DNA of 5,862 nt from the NCBI GenBank assembly GCA_011522945.1, contig WTHY01000081.1, positions 1 to 5,862 on the forward strand, written 5' to 3'. The stretch comes from Alphaproteobacteria bacterium. Lineage in GTDB: Bacteria > Pseudomonadota > Alphaproteobacteria > Puniceispirillales > Puniceispirillaceae. Made by a program: the position numbers and the translations under genes. Shown here piece by piece: positions 1 to 5,806 of the stretch; the first letter of the stretch is position 1, and each line of letters begins with the position of its first letter. The notes beneath the pieces are model-generated. The model worked only from the letters and a program-made list of their open reading frames with translations. It searched no databases and was not told where the DNA came from.

Positions 1-65
1 CACCGGTCTTGAAAACCGGCAAGGGTGAAAGCCCTTCGAGGGTTCGAATCCCTCCCTCTCCGCCA
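1..65 (+). tRNA. tRNA-Ser (anticodon UGA), 3' part; 5' end outside the window
   Basis: The anticodon stem CCGGT (3-7) pairs with ACCGG (15-19) around the seven-base loop CTTGAAA (8-14), giving anticodon TGA at 10-12, which reads UCN serine codons. A long variable arm follows (AAGGG 21-25 with CCCTT 32-36), the hallmark of class II tRNAs such as Ser and Leu. The T arm is GAGGG (38-42), loop TTCGAAT (43-49), CCCTC (50-54). The acceptor 3' strand CCTCTCC (55-61), discriminator G62 and an encoded CCA (63-65) complete the gene. The D arm and the 5' acceptor strand lie before position 1. The anticodon and long variable arm together exclude Leu. Confidence 0.97.
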
Positions 66-156
66 TATCCCCCATCACATTCTGCAAGTCTTTCGAGCTG
101 GTTAAATAGCAAACATTACCCGCAATTGACCGTTACTGTTTATGGGCTGCAATACC

Positions 157-167
157 AATGTGGAAAT
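157..167 (+). repeat. Left arm of 11-bp inverted repeat (AATGTGGAAAT)
   Basis: This 11-mer is the exact reverse complement of ATTTCCACATT at 554-564. The two arms enclose about 390 bases that include the decayed reverse-strand frame. A related sequence, CCAATATGGAA, occurs at 527-537. A perfect 11-bp match within some 600 bases is somewhat unlikely by chance but not decisive; it could be the remnant of element ends or a dispersed intergenic repeat. Confidence 0.4.
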
Positions 168-273
168 TAGCACATAACGGCTTGTTTTTTACGACGCCAC
201 CTCGAAATGCAACTCCGCCAAGTTAGTTTGGGTTGGTCTGCATGTGTGTATTAATTTAAAGAGACCAATTTTA

Positions 274-540
274 AAGCGTTATTACAAATCTCTGATTAGT
301 GCGAAGCGATTTGCGTAGCCGCTTTATATCTACATCAATATTCGCTTTATTTCCAAATTGGCGTTTGCGCTATTGGTCTTCAGCAACAGCTTTAATGGCA
401 CTTTGATAACCGCCCTCCCCGCTCTGTGGCGCATCACCTATGACTACGCTTATAGGTTCAGTATGGCACTCTAGCAGCCCTAGCCTTTTCAATTTTGGCG
501 CATGCCCCATACTTAGCCCCACAGTCCCAATATGGAACGT
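274..540 (-). pseudogene. Possible degraded coding sequence, reverse strand, unknown product
   Basis: Reading the reverse strand in a single frame gives 56 codons from 540 to 373, a TAG at 370-372, then 32 more codons to a TAA at 271-273. The first part includes a protein-like segment, VVIGDAPQSGEGGYQSAIK, and a possible ATG at 508-510; the second part contains IDVDIKRLRKSLR. A further TAG lies just upstream at 541-543 in the same frame. Both TAG codons could come from CAG by a single C-to-T change, which would fit decay of a once longer frame. I recognise no family. It could equally be a noncoding intergenic repeat that happens to read openly, and no ribosome binding site supports the ATG. 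Confidence 0.25.
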
Positions 541-553
541 CTAAAACCGGTCT

Positions 554-564
554 ATTTCCACATT
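554..564 (-). repeat. Right arm of 11-bp inverted repeat (ATTTCCACATT)
   Basis: Exact reverse complement of 157-167. The match does not extend outward on either side, so if these are element ends they are short or eroded. Confidence 0.4.
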
Positions 565-635
565 AGAAGAATACTCTCGTCATACGGCAAAACCTTGCCT
601 GAAGAATCATAAATAGAAAAATCACCCTATATGTT

Positions 636-665
636 TTGACAGCCACTCTTTCTAAATGGGATAAA
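636..665 (+). promoter_or_regulatory. Candidate sigma-70-type promoter for the TPM cluster
   Basis: A perfect TTGACA (636-641) is followed after 18 bp by GATAAA (660-665), a four-of-six match to TATAAT. Transcription would then begin about at the start codon at 671, making the first gene leaderless or nearly so. Because the -10 match is weak, the real promoter may differ. Confidence 0.3.
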
Positions 666-670
666 GCGGC

Positions 671-1420
671 ATGTTATATCGTTTATTTATTCTATTTTGG
701 GTAAGCTTGGTTATGTCTTTAACCAACATGTCAGCTATGGCAGCTGATATTTCATTTCCGCAACGACCAATTGATGGCAGTTTTCTTATTGATGAAGGCA
801 ATATGTTGAATGAAGCTGAAGAGGCTGAAATCAACATGATTGCTGAACGACTATTTACCGAACAGCGCATCCCGATAATTGTTGCCACGATTCCATCTCT
901 TGGCCTATTTGGAGCCCAGGATATGTCGATAGAAGCCTATGCACGTGCCCTTTTTGACCATTGGGGTATTGGATCACAAAATCGTAATTACGGCATGCTT
1001 GTCTTGGTATCCTATTTTGACCGTAAAGCGCGCATTGAATTTGGCGCAGCCTATGCTGGGCAATATAACCGGGAAGCCAATCAAATTATGCAGGGCATTA
1101 TGGTGCCAGCATTTAAAGAATTCCGATATGGTAAGGGGCTTGTCGGAGGCGTATCCGCACTAGATTCCGTAGCCCGAGGGCTAGGATTGCCGCTACCAGA
1201 AGTCAATTGGCTCTATGTGATTATAGGTGGTGTTTTGGGTAGCATATTTGTCATGCTTGTTACCGTAAATTTGATTAATACAGGTCGCACTGGATGGGCT
1301 TTTGCATTTTTGGCATTCATTGGCCTTATCCTTTATTGGCTATACCGTAATAGAGGTCGTGGCGGCGGTGCGTTTGGCGGCGGCTCAGGCGGCGGCGGTG
1401 GTGCCTCAGGCGGCTGGTGA
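671..1420 (+). CDS. TPM-domain membrane-anchored protein (YgcG-like)
   Basis: This 249-residue protein has the full layout of the YgcG/TPM (PF04536, COG1512) family. A signal peptide covers residues 1-24 (hydrophobic core LFILFWVSLV, likely cleavage after AMA). The TPM domain spans about 35-170, with the conserved opening LIDEGNMLNEAE (39-50) and the core YGMLVLVSYFDRKARIEFG (107-125). Two membrane segments follow (about 179-200 and 206-225), then a glycine-rich tail (228-249) ending GASGGW, closely like the usual GASGSW ending. The domain should face the periplasm. Its function is not settled; family members have been linked to photosystem II repair in plants (TLP18.3) and to envelope functions in bacteria. 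A stop codon three codons upstream leaves 671 as the only start that keeps the signal peptide. The next gene begins six bases after the stop. Confidence 0.93.
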   Translation: MLYRLFILFWVSLVMSLTNMSAMAADISFPQRPIDGSFLIDEGNMLNEAEEAEINMIAERLFTEQRIPIIVATIPSLGLFGAQDMSIEAYARALFDHWGIGSQNRNYGMLVLVSYFDRKARIEFGAAYAGQYNREANQIMQGIMVPAFKEFRYGKGLVGGVSALDSVARGLGLPLPEVNWLYVIIGGVLGSIFVMLVTVNLINTGRTGWAFAFLAFIGLILYWLYRNRGRGGGAFGGGSGGGGGASGGW

Positions 1421-1426
1421 AACATT

Positions 1427-2074
1427 ATGGCTAAAGCATTTTTTAAAACAGGTGACACAAAACGGATCAAGCAGGCAATTTGCGAGGCTGAGGACCGGAC
1501 TGGTTGTGAAATAGCAGCTGTGATTGCCGAAAGCTCAGGGCGATATGATCGGGCTGAAGATGTATTTGGGGTCTTATTTTCCGCCGTCATTTTGACATGC
1601 CTTTGGCTTGGACTTCCTATGCTAGATAATACAAGCTCCGGCGCTTGGGCCAGCCAGGATGTAGCCGTTTTGAATTTGCCTCTTATTTTATTAATTATGA
1701 TTGGTGGATTTGCGCTCGGCGCCTTTCTAGCGACTATGTTTCCAACATTAAAAACAGTGTTTATTGCACGCCAGGAAATGGCAGAAGAAGTCGCAAAGTC
1801 GGCAGAATCTTGTTTTTACACATCAGGATTACGACATGCAAAGCATGGTGCAGGTGTTCTGATTTATCTATCAAGATTTGAACATATGGTGCAGGTAATA
1901 GGAGATGATGTTACCTCTGAATATTTAACAGATAAAGACTGGCAAGACATTCGAGATGCTCTTATCGCTGGCATAAAGCAACGTCAGCCAGCAAATGGCT
2001 TCATTGACGCTATAGCTATTTTGTCAAACAAGCTTGAAGGTGTGTTTTTAGCAGATTTTAAAGATGAAGACTGA
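1427..2074 (+). CDS. Second TPM-domain membrane protein (COG3762-like)
   Basis: This 215-residue protein begins like a TPM domain (IKQAICEAEDRTGCEIAAVI, 14-33), is interrupted by two membrane segments (about 46-65 and 82-104), and resumes with a second TPM half (about 125-203). That half contains RHAKHGAGVLIYLSRFEHMV (136-155), the family's R-x-GVLIY-S-E pattern, and VIGD (157-160). No signal peptide is present; the N terminus is probably cytoplasmic, with both TPM halves on the same side of the membrane as the termini. A TPM domain split in this way is typical of COG3762, which is commonly encoded beside a YgcG-like gene, often together with LemA. No LemA gene is present here. Six bases separate it from the upstream gene, so the two are almost certainly cotranscribed. 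The biochemical role is unknown. Confidence 0.88.
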   Translation: MAKAFFKTGDTKRIKQAICEAEDRTGCEIAAVIAESSGRYDRAEDVFGVLFSAVILTCLWLGLPMLDNTSSGAWASQDVAVLNLPLILLIMIGGFALGAFLATMFPTLKTVFIARQEMAEEVAKSAESCFYTSGLRHAKHGAGVLIYLSRFEHMVQVIGDDVTSEYLTDKDWQDIRDALIAGIKQRQPANGFIDAIAILSNKLEGVFLADFKDED

Positions 2075-2732
2075 CCTACCAATATTCTGGAGTTTTCGGC
2101 GGTGCCCATATGCTATGCGTGCCCGTCTTGCTGTAAAATCTGCTGATCTAACAGTAGAATTACGAGAGATACGTCTAAAAGAGAAGCCTGAGGCATTCTT
2201 AACCGCGTCGAAAAGCGCCACTGTCCCTGTACTTGTACATCCCAATGGCGAGGCAATTGATGAAAGTCTCGATATCATGTTCTGGGCTCTGGAGACTGGT
2301 GGTGACCCAGAAAACTGGCTGTCAACTTGGCGTCAAGATACAGATAGTACTATGCAGTTTTTAGCTGAATTAGATGGTAGGTTTAAATCCAATCTTGATA
2401 GATATAAATATGCGACACGCTACGTGAATGAAACGACAGAGGCGGCAGACATAGCTTCACATCATCGCCAAGAAGGTGTTGTGTTTCTCGAGCGTATTAA
2501 TGACACTCTAAAACATCAGCCTTTTTTAAATGGCCTGCATGCAGGCCTTACGGATTTTGCAACCCTGCCATTTGTTCGGCAATTCCGGATTGCTGATAGC
2601 CTTTGGTTTGACCAGCAGAACTGGCCTGCGCTTCATATCTGGCTGCAAGCGTTTTTACATAGCGAGAGATTTGCGGCCATAATGCACAAATACACCCCAT
2701 GGCAAACAACAGATGAACCTGTCTTATTCTAG
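2064..2732 (+). CDS. Glutathione S-transferase family protein, CPY type
   Basis: The 222-residue product has an N-terminal thioredoxin fold (about 5-80) with the motif RRCPYAMRAR (12-21), the cis-proline motif VPVL (54-57) and the glutathione-contacting acidic-serine pair ES (67-68) in IDESLDIM. An all-helical C-terminal domain (about 90-210) carries the GLTDFATLPFVRQF segment (161-174), matching the folding N-capping box of glutathione transferases. Cys14 is the likely active residue, so thiol transferase or dehydroascorbate-reductase-like chemistry is more likely than classical conjugation; this is inferred from CPY-type relatives. It is a cytosolic protein of normal family length. The start overlaps the preceding gene by 11 bases in another frame, implying translational coupling. 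No strong Shine-Dalgarno is visible, only AAAG directly before the ATG. The substrate is not predictable. Confidence 0.92.
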   Translation: MKTDLPIFWSFRRCPYAMRARLAVKSADLTVELREIRLKEKPEAFLTASKSATVPVLVHPNGEAIDESLDIMFWALETGGDPENWLSTWRQDTDSTMQFLAELDGRFKSNLDRYKYATRYVNETTEAADIASHHRQEGVVFLERINDTLKHQPFLNGLHAGLTDFATLPFVRQFRIADSLWFDQQNWPALHIWLQAFLHSERFAAIMHKYTPWQTTDEPVLF

Positions 2733-2843
2733 TCGCCATATGGTCAATAATGGCTTTGACGAGATAATCAAACAGCAAAACTCACAGAGTTAGTCTGGCT
2801 GGTAAGAGGCACAATATAAAGACAATATACCAATTTATTTTAG

Positions 2844-2955
2844 GATGAGCTCCATATGAGATGAGCTCCATCTAGCATGTGCTTAAAATACCGTAAACTC
2901 TAGATATCGCGAAGCCTAGACATTGAAAGCTCTAGATACTATAAACGTTTGATAC
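2844..2955. repeat. Degenerate tandem array, 16-bp period, about seven units
   Basis: Units begin at 2844, 2860, 2876, 2892, 2908, 2924 and 2940. The first two read gatgagctccatatga and gatgagctccatctag (13 of 16 identical). The fourth to seventh read cgtaaactctagatat, cgcgaagcctagacat, tgaaagctctagatac and tataaacgtttgatac. Hand-counted neighbour identities are 13, 9, 11, 8 and 10 of 16 for the pairs I aligned, against about 4 expected by chance. The array looks like an old tandem duplication that has diverged, or a row of protein binding sites. There are no unique spacers, so it is not a CRISPR. Confidence 0.6.
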
Positions 2956-3009
2956 TGCAGATATTCGTTTTCATGGCTGAGACTTATGTCGCTTTGGATA
3001 TGAAATAGC

Positions 3010-3037
3010 TAAAACTAAAAATTAAAAACTAAAAACT
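3010..3037. repeat. Heptamer tandem repeat (AAAAACT), four copies
   Basis: The copies are TAAAACT (3010-3016), AAAAATT (3017-3023), AAAAACT (3024-3030) and AAAAACT (3031-3037), followed by a partial AAA. The last two are identical and the first two each differ by one base. It lies about 125 bases before the aldehyde dehydrogenase start. Such A-tract heptamers can bend DNA or act as an UP-like element, and can change copy number by slippage. Confidence 0.6.
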
Positions 3038-3090
3038 AAATGAATATCTTTCATCGAATAAAAAACTCGTCGCTCGTGTAAAATAGAAGT

Positions 3091-3118
3091 TGCAGTTTGT
3101 CCTGCGCCAATGCAGTTT
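3091..3118. promoter_or_regulatory. Direct repeat TGCAGTTT, 20-bp spacing: candidate operator
   Basis: TGCAGTTT occurs at 3091-3098 and again at 3111-3118, start to start 20 bp, so both copies face the same side of the helix. A second overlapping repeat, GCGCCAA, occurs at 3104-3110 and 3130-3136. The cluster sits 25 to 70 bases before the aldehyde dehydrogenase start codon, where a repressor or activator site would be expected. No regulator gene is in the window. Confidence 0.35.
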
Positions 3119-3149
3119 CGAAAATTGAAGCGCCAAATGACCACAGCAT

Positions 3150-3158
3150 ACGGGGGAT
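3150..3158 (+). promoter_or_regulatory. Ribosome binding site choosing the 3161 start (ACGGGGGAT)
   Basis: GGGGGA (3152-3157) can pair with the CCUCC of 16S rRNA using one G-U pair. It leaves only three bases before the ATG at 3161, shorter than usual. The identical nine bases precede the next gene at 4720-4728, which supports a real function. Confidence 0.55.
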
Positions 3159-3160
3159 GT

Positions 3161-4639
3161 ATGTCTAAAATCATAAACTATGACATGCTTATCAATGGAA
3201 ACTGGGTACAAGCATCTGATAATGCTGTCTTTGAAAGCAAGGACCCGGCAACAAATAAGACATGGTGCACAATCCCTGCAGCAACAGCTGATGATGTGAA
3301 TGCAGCAGTGATAGCAGCATCAGCCGCACTAGATGGGCCTTGGGGACAAATGACCCCATCTGAACGCGGCAAATGTTTGATGCGACTAGCAGATTTGCTT
3401 ACACAAAACTCTGAACAAATTGGCCGTATCGAAACCAAAGATACTGGTAAAATGTTCAAGGAAACACGCTGGCAGGCGCAATATATTGCTGAGTATCTTC
3501 GGTTCTATGGCGGCGCAGCCGATAAAATTCATGGTGATACGCTGCCCATAGATAAGCCGGATATGTTTGTTTTCACTCATCGTGAGCCTATTGGCGTGGT
3601 TGCGGCGATTGTGCCTTGGAACTCTCAAATGTTCTTAAGTGCTGTCAAAATCGGCCCGGCACTTGCAACTGGCAATACAATTATTCTCAAAGCCTCTGAA
3701 CATGCATCAGCTCCTTTGTTAGAGTTTGGCAAACTTATGGCAGAAGCTGGCATTCCAGATGGGGTGGTCAATATTGTAACAGGGTTTGCAGATCCGTGTG
3801 GTACTACACTGACAACACATCCTGAGGTGGCAAAAATTGCCTTTACAGGTGGGCCAGCAGCGGCGCGTCATGTGATCCGCAATTCAGCCGAAAATTTCGC
3901 TGAAGTGTCTCTGGAGCTTGGTGGTAAATCACCATTCATCGTATTTGATGATGCAAATTTAGAAAGTGCTGTAAATGGCTGTGTAGCTGGTATTTTTGGG
4001 GCTGCGGGCCAAAGTTGTGTTGCTGGCTCTAGGCTTTATCTACATGAGTCTATAGCAGATGAATTTTTAGACCGTCTCACCAATATCGCACGTGGCATAA
4101 AAATTGGAGATCCCCAGGCTGACGATACAGAGATGGGGCCTCTTTGCACAACTGGTCAGCTTGATATGATACAGGCGCAAATTGCCAAAGCACAAAAGCA
4201 AGGCGGCAAGCTACTTACCGGTGGCAATATACCAGAGGGTTTTGACGGCCTGTTCTTTGAGCCTACGATTATTGAATGTCCAGACAAATCTATGGATATT
4301 ATCAAAACCGAGCTTTTTGGTCCTGTCCTTGCAGTACAGCGCTTTTCTTCAGAGGTTGAGGTGCTGGCGCTTGCTAATGAGACTGATTATGGTCTTGCAG
4401 CTGGTATTTTTACACAAAACTCAGCCCGCGCTTTGCGTATGTCTCGTCGCATTAAGGCTGGGATTGTCTGGGTAAATACCTATCGGGCTATTTCACCTAT
4501 TGCAGAATTTGGAGGCTTAAAACAGTCCGGTTATGGCAGAGAAAGCGGTTTTCAGGCGCTTTGGGACTATACGCGCCCTAAGACAGTGTGGATGAATATG
4601 TCTGATGAGCCGCTAGCGAACCCATTTCAACCTAGATAG
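3161..4639 (+). CDS. NAD-dependent aldehyde dehydrogenase
   Basis: This 492-residue protein is a complete member of the aldehyde dehydrogenase superfamily (PF00171), oxidising an aldehyde to its carboxylic acid in the cytosol. It shows the oxyanion Asn154 in PWNSQ, the cofactor-binding Lys177 in ILKASE, the Rossmann motif FTGG (228-231), the general base Glu252 in LELGGKSP, the catalytic Cys286 in GQSC, and ELFGPVL (384-390). Glu180, at the position that holds the adenosine ribose in ALDH2, points to NAD+ rather than NADP+. The sequence resembles betaine-aldehyde and hydroxymuconic-semialdehyde-type enzymes in general, but the substrate cannot be told. An in-frame ATG at 3110 would add 17 residues without family support (a second at 3137 likewise), whereas 3161 places INGNW near residue 11 as in relatives. 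It is followed after 95 bases by a flavin monooxygenase that could supply its aldehyde. Confidence 0.94.
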   Translation: MSKIINYDMLINGNWVQASDNAVFESKDPATNKTWCTIPAATADDVNAAVIAASAALDGPWGQMTPSERGKCLMRLADLLTQNSEQIGRIETKDTGKMFKETRWQAQYIAEYLRFYGGAADKIHGDTLPIDKPDMFVFTHREPIGVVAAIVPWNSQMFLSAVKIGPALATGNTIILKASEHASAPLLEFGKLMAEAGIPDGVVNIVTGFADPCGTTLTTHPEVAKIAFTGGPAAARHVIRNSAENFAEVSLELGGKSPFIVFDDANLESAVNGCVAGIFGAAGQSCVAGSRLYLHESIADEFLDRLTNIARGIKIGDPQADDTEMGPLCTTGQLDMIQAQIAKAQKQGGKLLTGGNIPEGFDGLFFEPTIIECPDKSMDIIKTELFGPVLAVQRFSSEVEVLALANETDYGLAAGIFTQNSARALRMSRRIKAGIVWVNTYRAISPIAEFGGLKQSGYGRESGFQALWDYTRPKTVWMNMSDEPLANPFQPR

Positions 4640-4719
4640 AGCAACGAAATATTTACAGGTATTGCGCTTAAGACGAAGATTGAGCAACACGTATCAGAAA
4701 ACGCAATATATGTGTCCTG

Positions 4720-4728
4720 ACGGGGGAT
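4720..4728 (+). promoter_or_regulatory. Ribosome binding site of the luciferase-like gene (ACGGGGGAT)
   Basis: GGGGGA (4722-4727) lies seven bases before the ATG at 4735, a normal spacing. The nine bases are identical to those before the aldehyde dehydrogenase at 3150-3158, while the surrounding sequence differs. Confidence 0.6.
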
Positions 4729-4734
4729 AATATT

Positions 4735-5769
4735 ATGAAATTTCAACTCGCTATTAACCTCGAGAGGATGGATGACAGCATTGACATGCTTGCCGTCCGT
4801 GATCATACGCTTGAGATGGTAAAAATGGCTGATAGAGCTGGTTTTGAAATTGTCTGGGCAGCAGAACATCATGCGATTGAAATGACCATAGCGCCAAACC
4901 CATTTCAACTTATGACTTGGTGGGCAATGCACACAGAAAATATCAGGCTTGGTTCGGGGGTTGTAAATGCAGCCTACTGGCATCCGATTAATCTGGCTGG
5001 TGAAGCAGCTATGCTAGACTTGATAAGTAATGGCAGGCTTGAATTTGGCGTCGGTTCAGGTGCGTATCAGCGTGAATTCGACCGTATGCGCCCTGGATTG
5101 GAACAAAAGGACGGCTGGCGCTACATGCAGGAAATGCTTCCCCTTGTAAAGCAACTCTGGCAGGGAGATGTAGAACATAATGGTGAGTGCTGGCAATTTC
5201 CGATGGCAACCTCCTGTCCAAAACCAGTTCAAGATGACGTGCCTGTCTGGGTAGCTGCACGCTCACCCGCCACTTTTGATTACGCAGTTGAAAACAACTA
5301 CAATATTATGAGCTGGCCTTTGACAATGCCCTTTTCAGAGGCAGAGGCATATCGTGAGCGCCTCGATACATCTATCGCCAAAGCTGGTGGCAACTATTCA
5401 GGTAAATGGGCGTTAATGCGCCACACCTCTGTCTATGAGACTGATGCAGACAGGCAAGCTTCACTGGATGCTGTCCGCTCAGTGCTTGCTATGTTTGGTA
5501 ATTTGATGACCAAGTCAGGCGATGTCCAAAATGGCTTCCCAGAAAAGGTATCTCTGGAAAGCCTTGAAGGAAATGTGCGCGTTGACCCAGATGTATTAGA
5601 AGAGAACTTACTCTTTGGATCAGCAGAATCAGTAACTAAAAAACTAAAGCAATATCAATCTATTGGGGTTGATTCTTTTATCTATTACGCAAGTATGGGA
5701 TTAGATAGAGACTGCCAGAAACGCAGCCTTCAACTTTTTATCGATAAGGTTATGCCAGCTTTTTTGTGA
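4735..5769 (+). CDS. Luciferase-like flavin-dependent monooxygenase (LLM class)
   Basis: The 344-residue product is a full-length member of the bacterial luciferase-like family (PF00296), a TIM-barrel enzyme that uses reduced FMN and oxygen to oxidise an organic substrate. Visible hallmarks are FQLAINL (3-9) in the first strand, the WAAEHHA motif (41-47) like the EHH of bacterial luciferase alpha chains, RLGSGV (71-76), the phosphate-binding region SNGRLEFGVGSGAYQREFDR (98-117), PVWVAARSP (170-178) and the C-terminal LFGSAESVTKKL (293-304). Such enzymes usually need a separate flavin reductase, which is not seen here. Placement 95 bases behind an aldehyde dehydrogenase and 37 bases ahead of another gene suggests an operon in which it makes an aldehyde from an unknown substrate. 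Light emission is not implied. The start is fixed by GGGGGA and the fit of the first strand. Confidence 0.93.
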   Translation: MKFQLAINLERMDDSIDMLAVRDHTLEMVKMADRAGFEIVWAAEHHAIEMTIAPNPFQLMTWWAMHTENIRLGSGVVNAAYWHPINLAGEAAMLDLISNGRLEFGVGSGAYQREFDRMRPGLEQKDGWRYMQEMLPLVKQLWQGDVEHNGECWQFPMATSCPKPVQDDVPVWVAARSPATFDYAVENNYNIMSWPLTMPFSEAEAYRERLDTSIAKAGGNYSGKWALMRHTSVYETDADRQASLDAVRSVLAMFGNLMTKSGDVQNGFPEKVSLESLEGNVRVDPDVLEENLLFGSAESVTKKLKQYQSIGVDSFIYYASMGLDRDCQKRSLQLFIDKVMPAFL

Positions 5770-5796
5770 CGACCAGCCTTCGCATAACAATAAGAC

Positions 5797-5800
5797 AGGA
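5797..5800 (+). promoter_or_regulatory. Ribosome binding site (AGGA) of the last gene
   Basis: AGGA lies six bases before the ATG at 5807, normal Shine-Dalgarno spacing, and supports a real gene start 37 bases behind the monooxygenase stop. Confidence 0.6.
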
Positions 5801-5806
5801 ATTATT

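Larger units (their letters stand above)
66..670. other. Gene-poor stretch between tRNA-Ser and the TPM cluster
   Basis: About 600 bases carry no intact gene in either direction. The recognisable contents are a possible degraded reverse-strand coding frame (274-540), an 11-bp inverted repeat (157-167 and 554-564), a run of six T (185-190) preceded by a CCGTTA/TAACGG pair (130-135 and 175-180) that could be a poor terminator for the tRNA, and a promoter candidate close to position 671. I found no second copy of the tRNA 3' end that would mark an attachment site, and no integrase gene in the window. Confidence 0.6.
2733..3160. other. Repeat-rich intergenic region between the two gene clusters
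   Basis: No convincing gene lies here in either direction. Besides the repeats listed separately, ACAATATA occurs at 2811-2818 and again at 2822-2829, one helical turn apart. A five-bp hairpin AACTC-ACA-GAGTT (2779-2791) follows the glutathione transferase gene, but it is AT-rich and has no T-tract on this strand. I see no strong intrinsic terminator, although both gene clusters run forward and a boundary between them is expected here. The promoter of the aldehyde dehydrogenase must lie in this region; TAAAAT at 3079-3084 is a possible -10 element without a good -35. Confidence 0.6.

Noticed and set aside
130..190. Terminator for tRNA-Ser formed by CCGTTA / TAACGG and the six T at 185-190
   Set aside because: A six-pair stem with a 39-base loop and several bases before the T run is too poor to call as a feature.
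436..457. Hairpin ACCTAT / ATAGGT
   Set aside because: Six pairs with a ten-base loop is expected by chance in this much sequence and has no supporting context.
2779..2791. Intrinsic terminator AACTC-ACA-GAGTT after the glutathione transferase gene
   Set aside because: The stem is only five AT-rich pairs and no T-tract follows on the forward strand.
2844..2955. CRISPR array
   Set aside because: Units follow one another at 16 bp without unique spacers and are too divergent, and no cas gene is present.
2973..3008. Eleven-codon frame MAETYVALDMK upstream of the aldehyde dehydrogenase, as a leader peptide
   Set aside because: It has no ribosome binding site, no run of a regulatory amino acid and no attenuator-like hairpins.
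3110..3160. N-terminal extension of the aldehyde dehydrogenase from ATG 3110 or 3137
   Set aside because: The extra residues (MQFRKLKRQMTTAYGGC) have no family support, and they would make the TGCAGTTT repeat and the GGGGGA element coding.
4660..4708. Inverted repeat TATTGCG / CGCAATA between the aldehyde dehydrogenase and the monooxygenase
   Set aside because: Seven pairs separated by 35 bases is weak, and no T-tract or known operator pattern accompanies it.
4627..4983. A 118-codon open frame on the reverse strand, across the gap and the start of the monooxygenase gene
   Set aside because: It lies largely antisense to a well-supported gene, its translation shows no recognisable domain, and it has the composition expected of a shadow frame.
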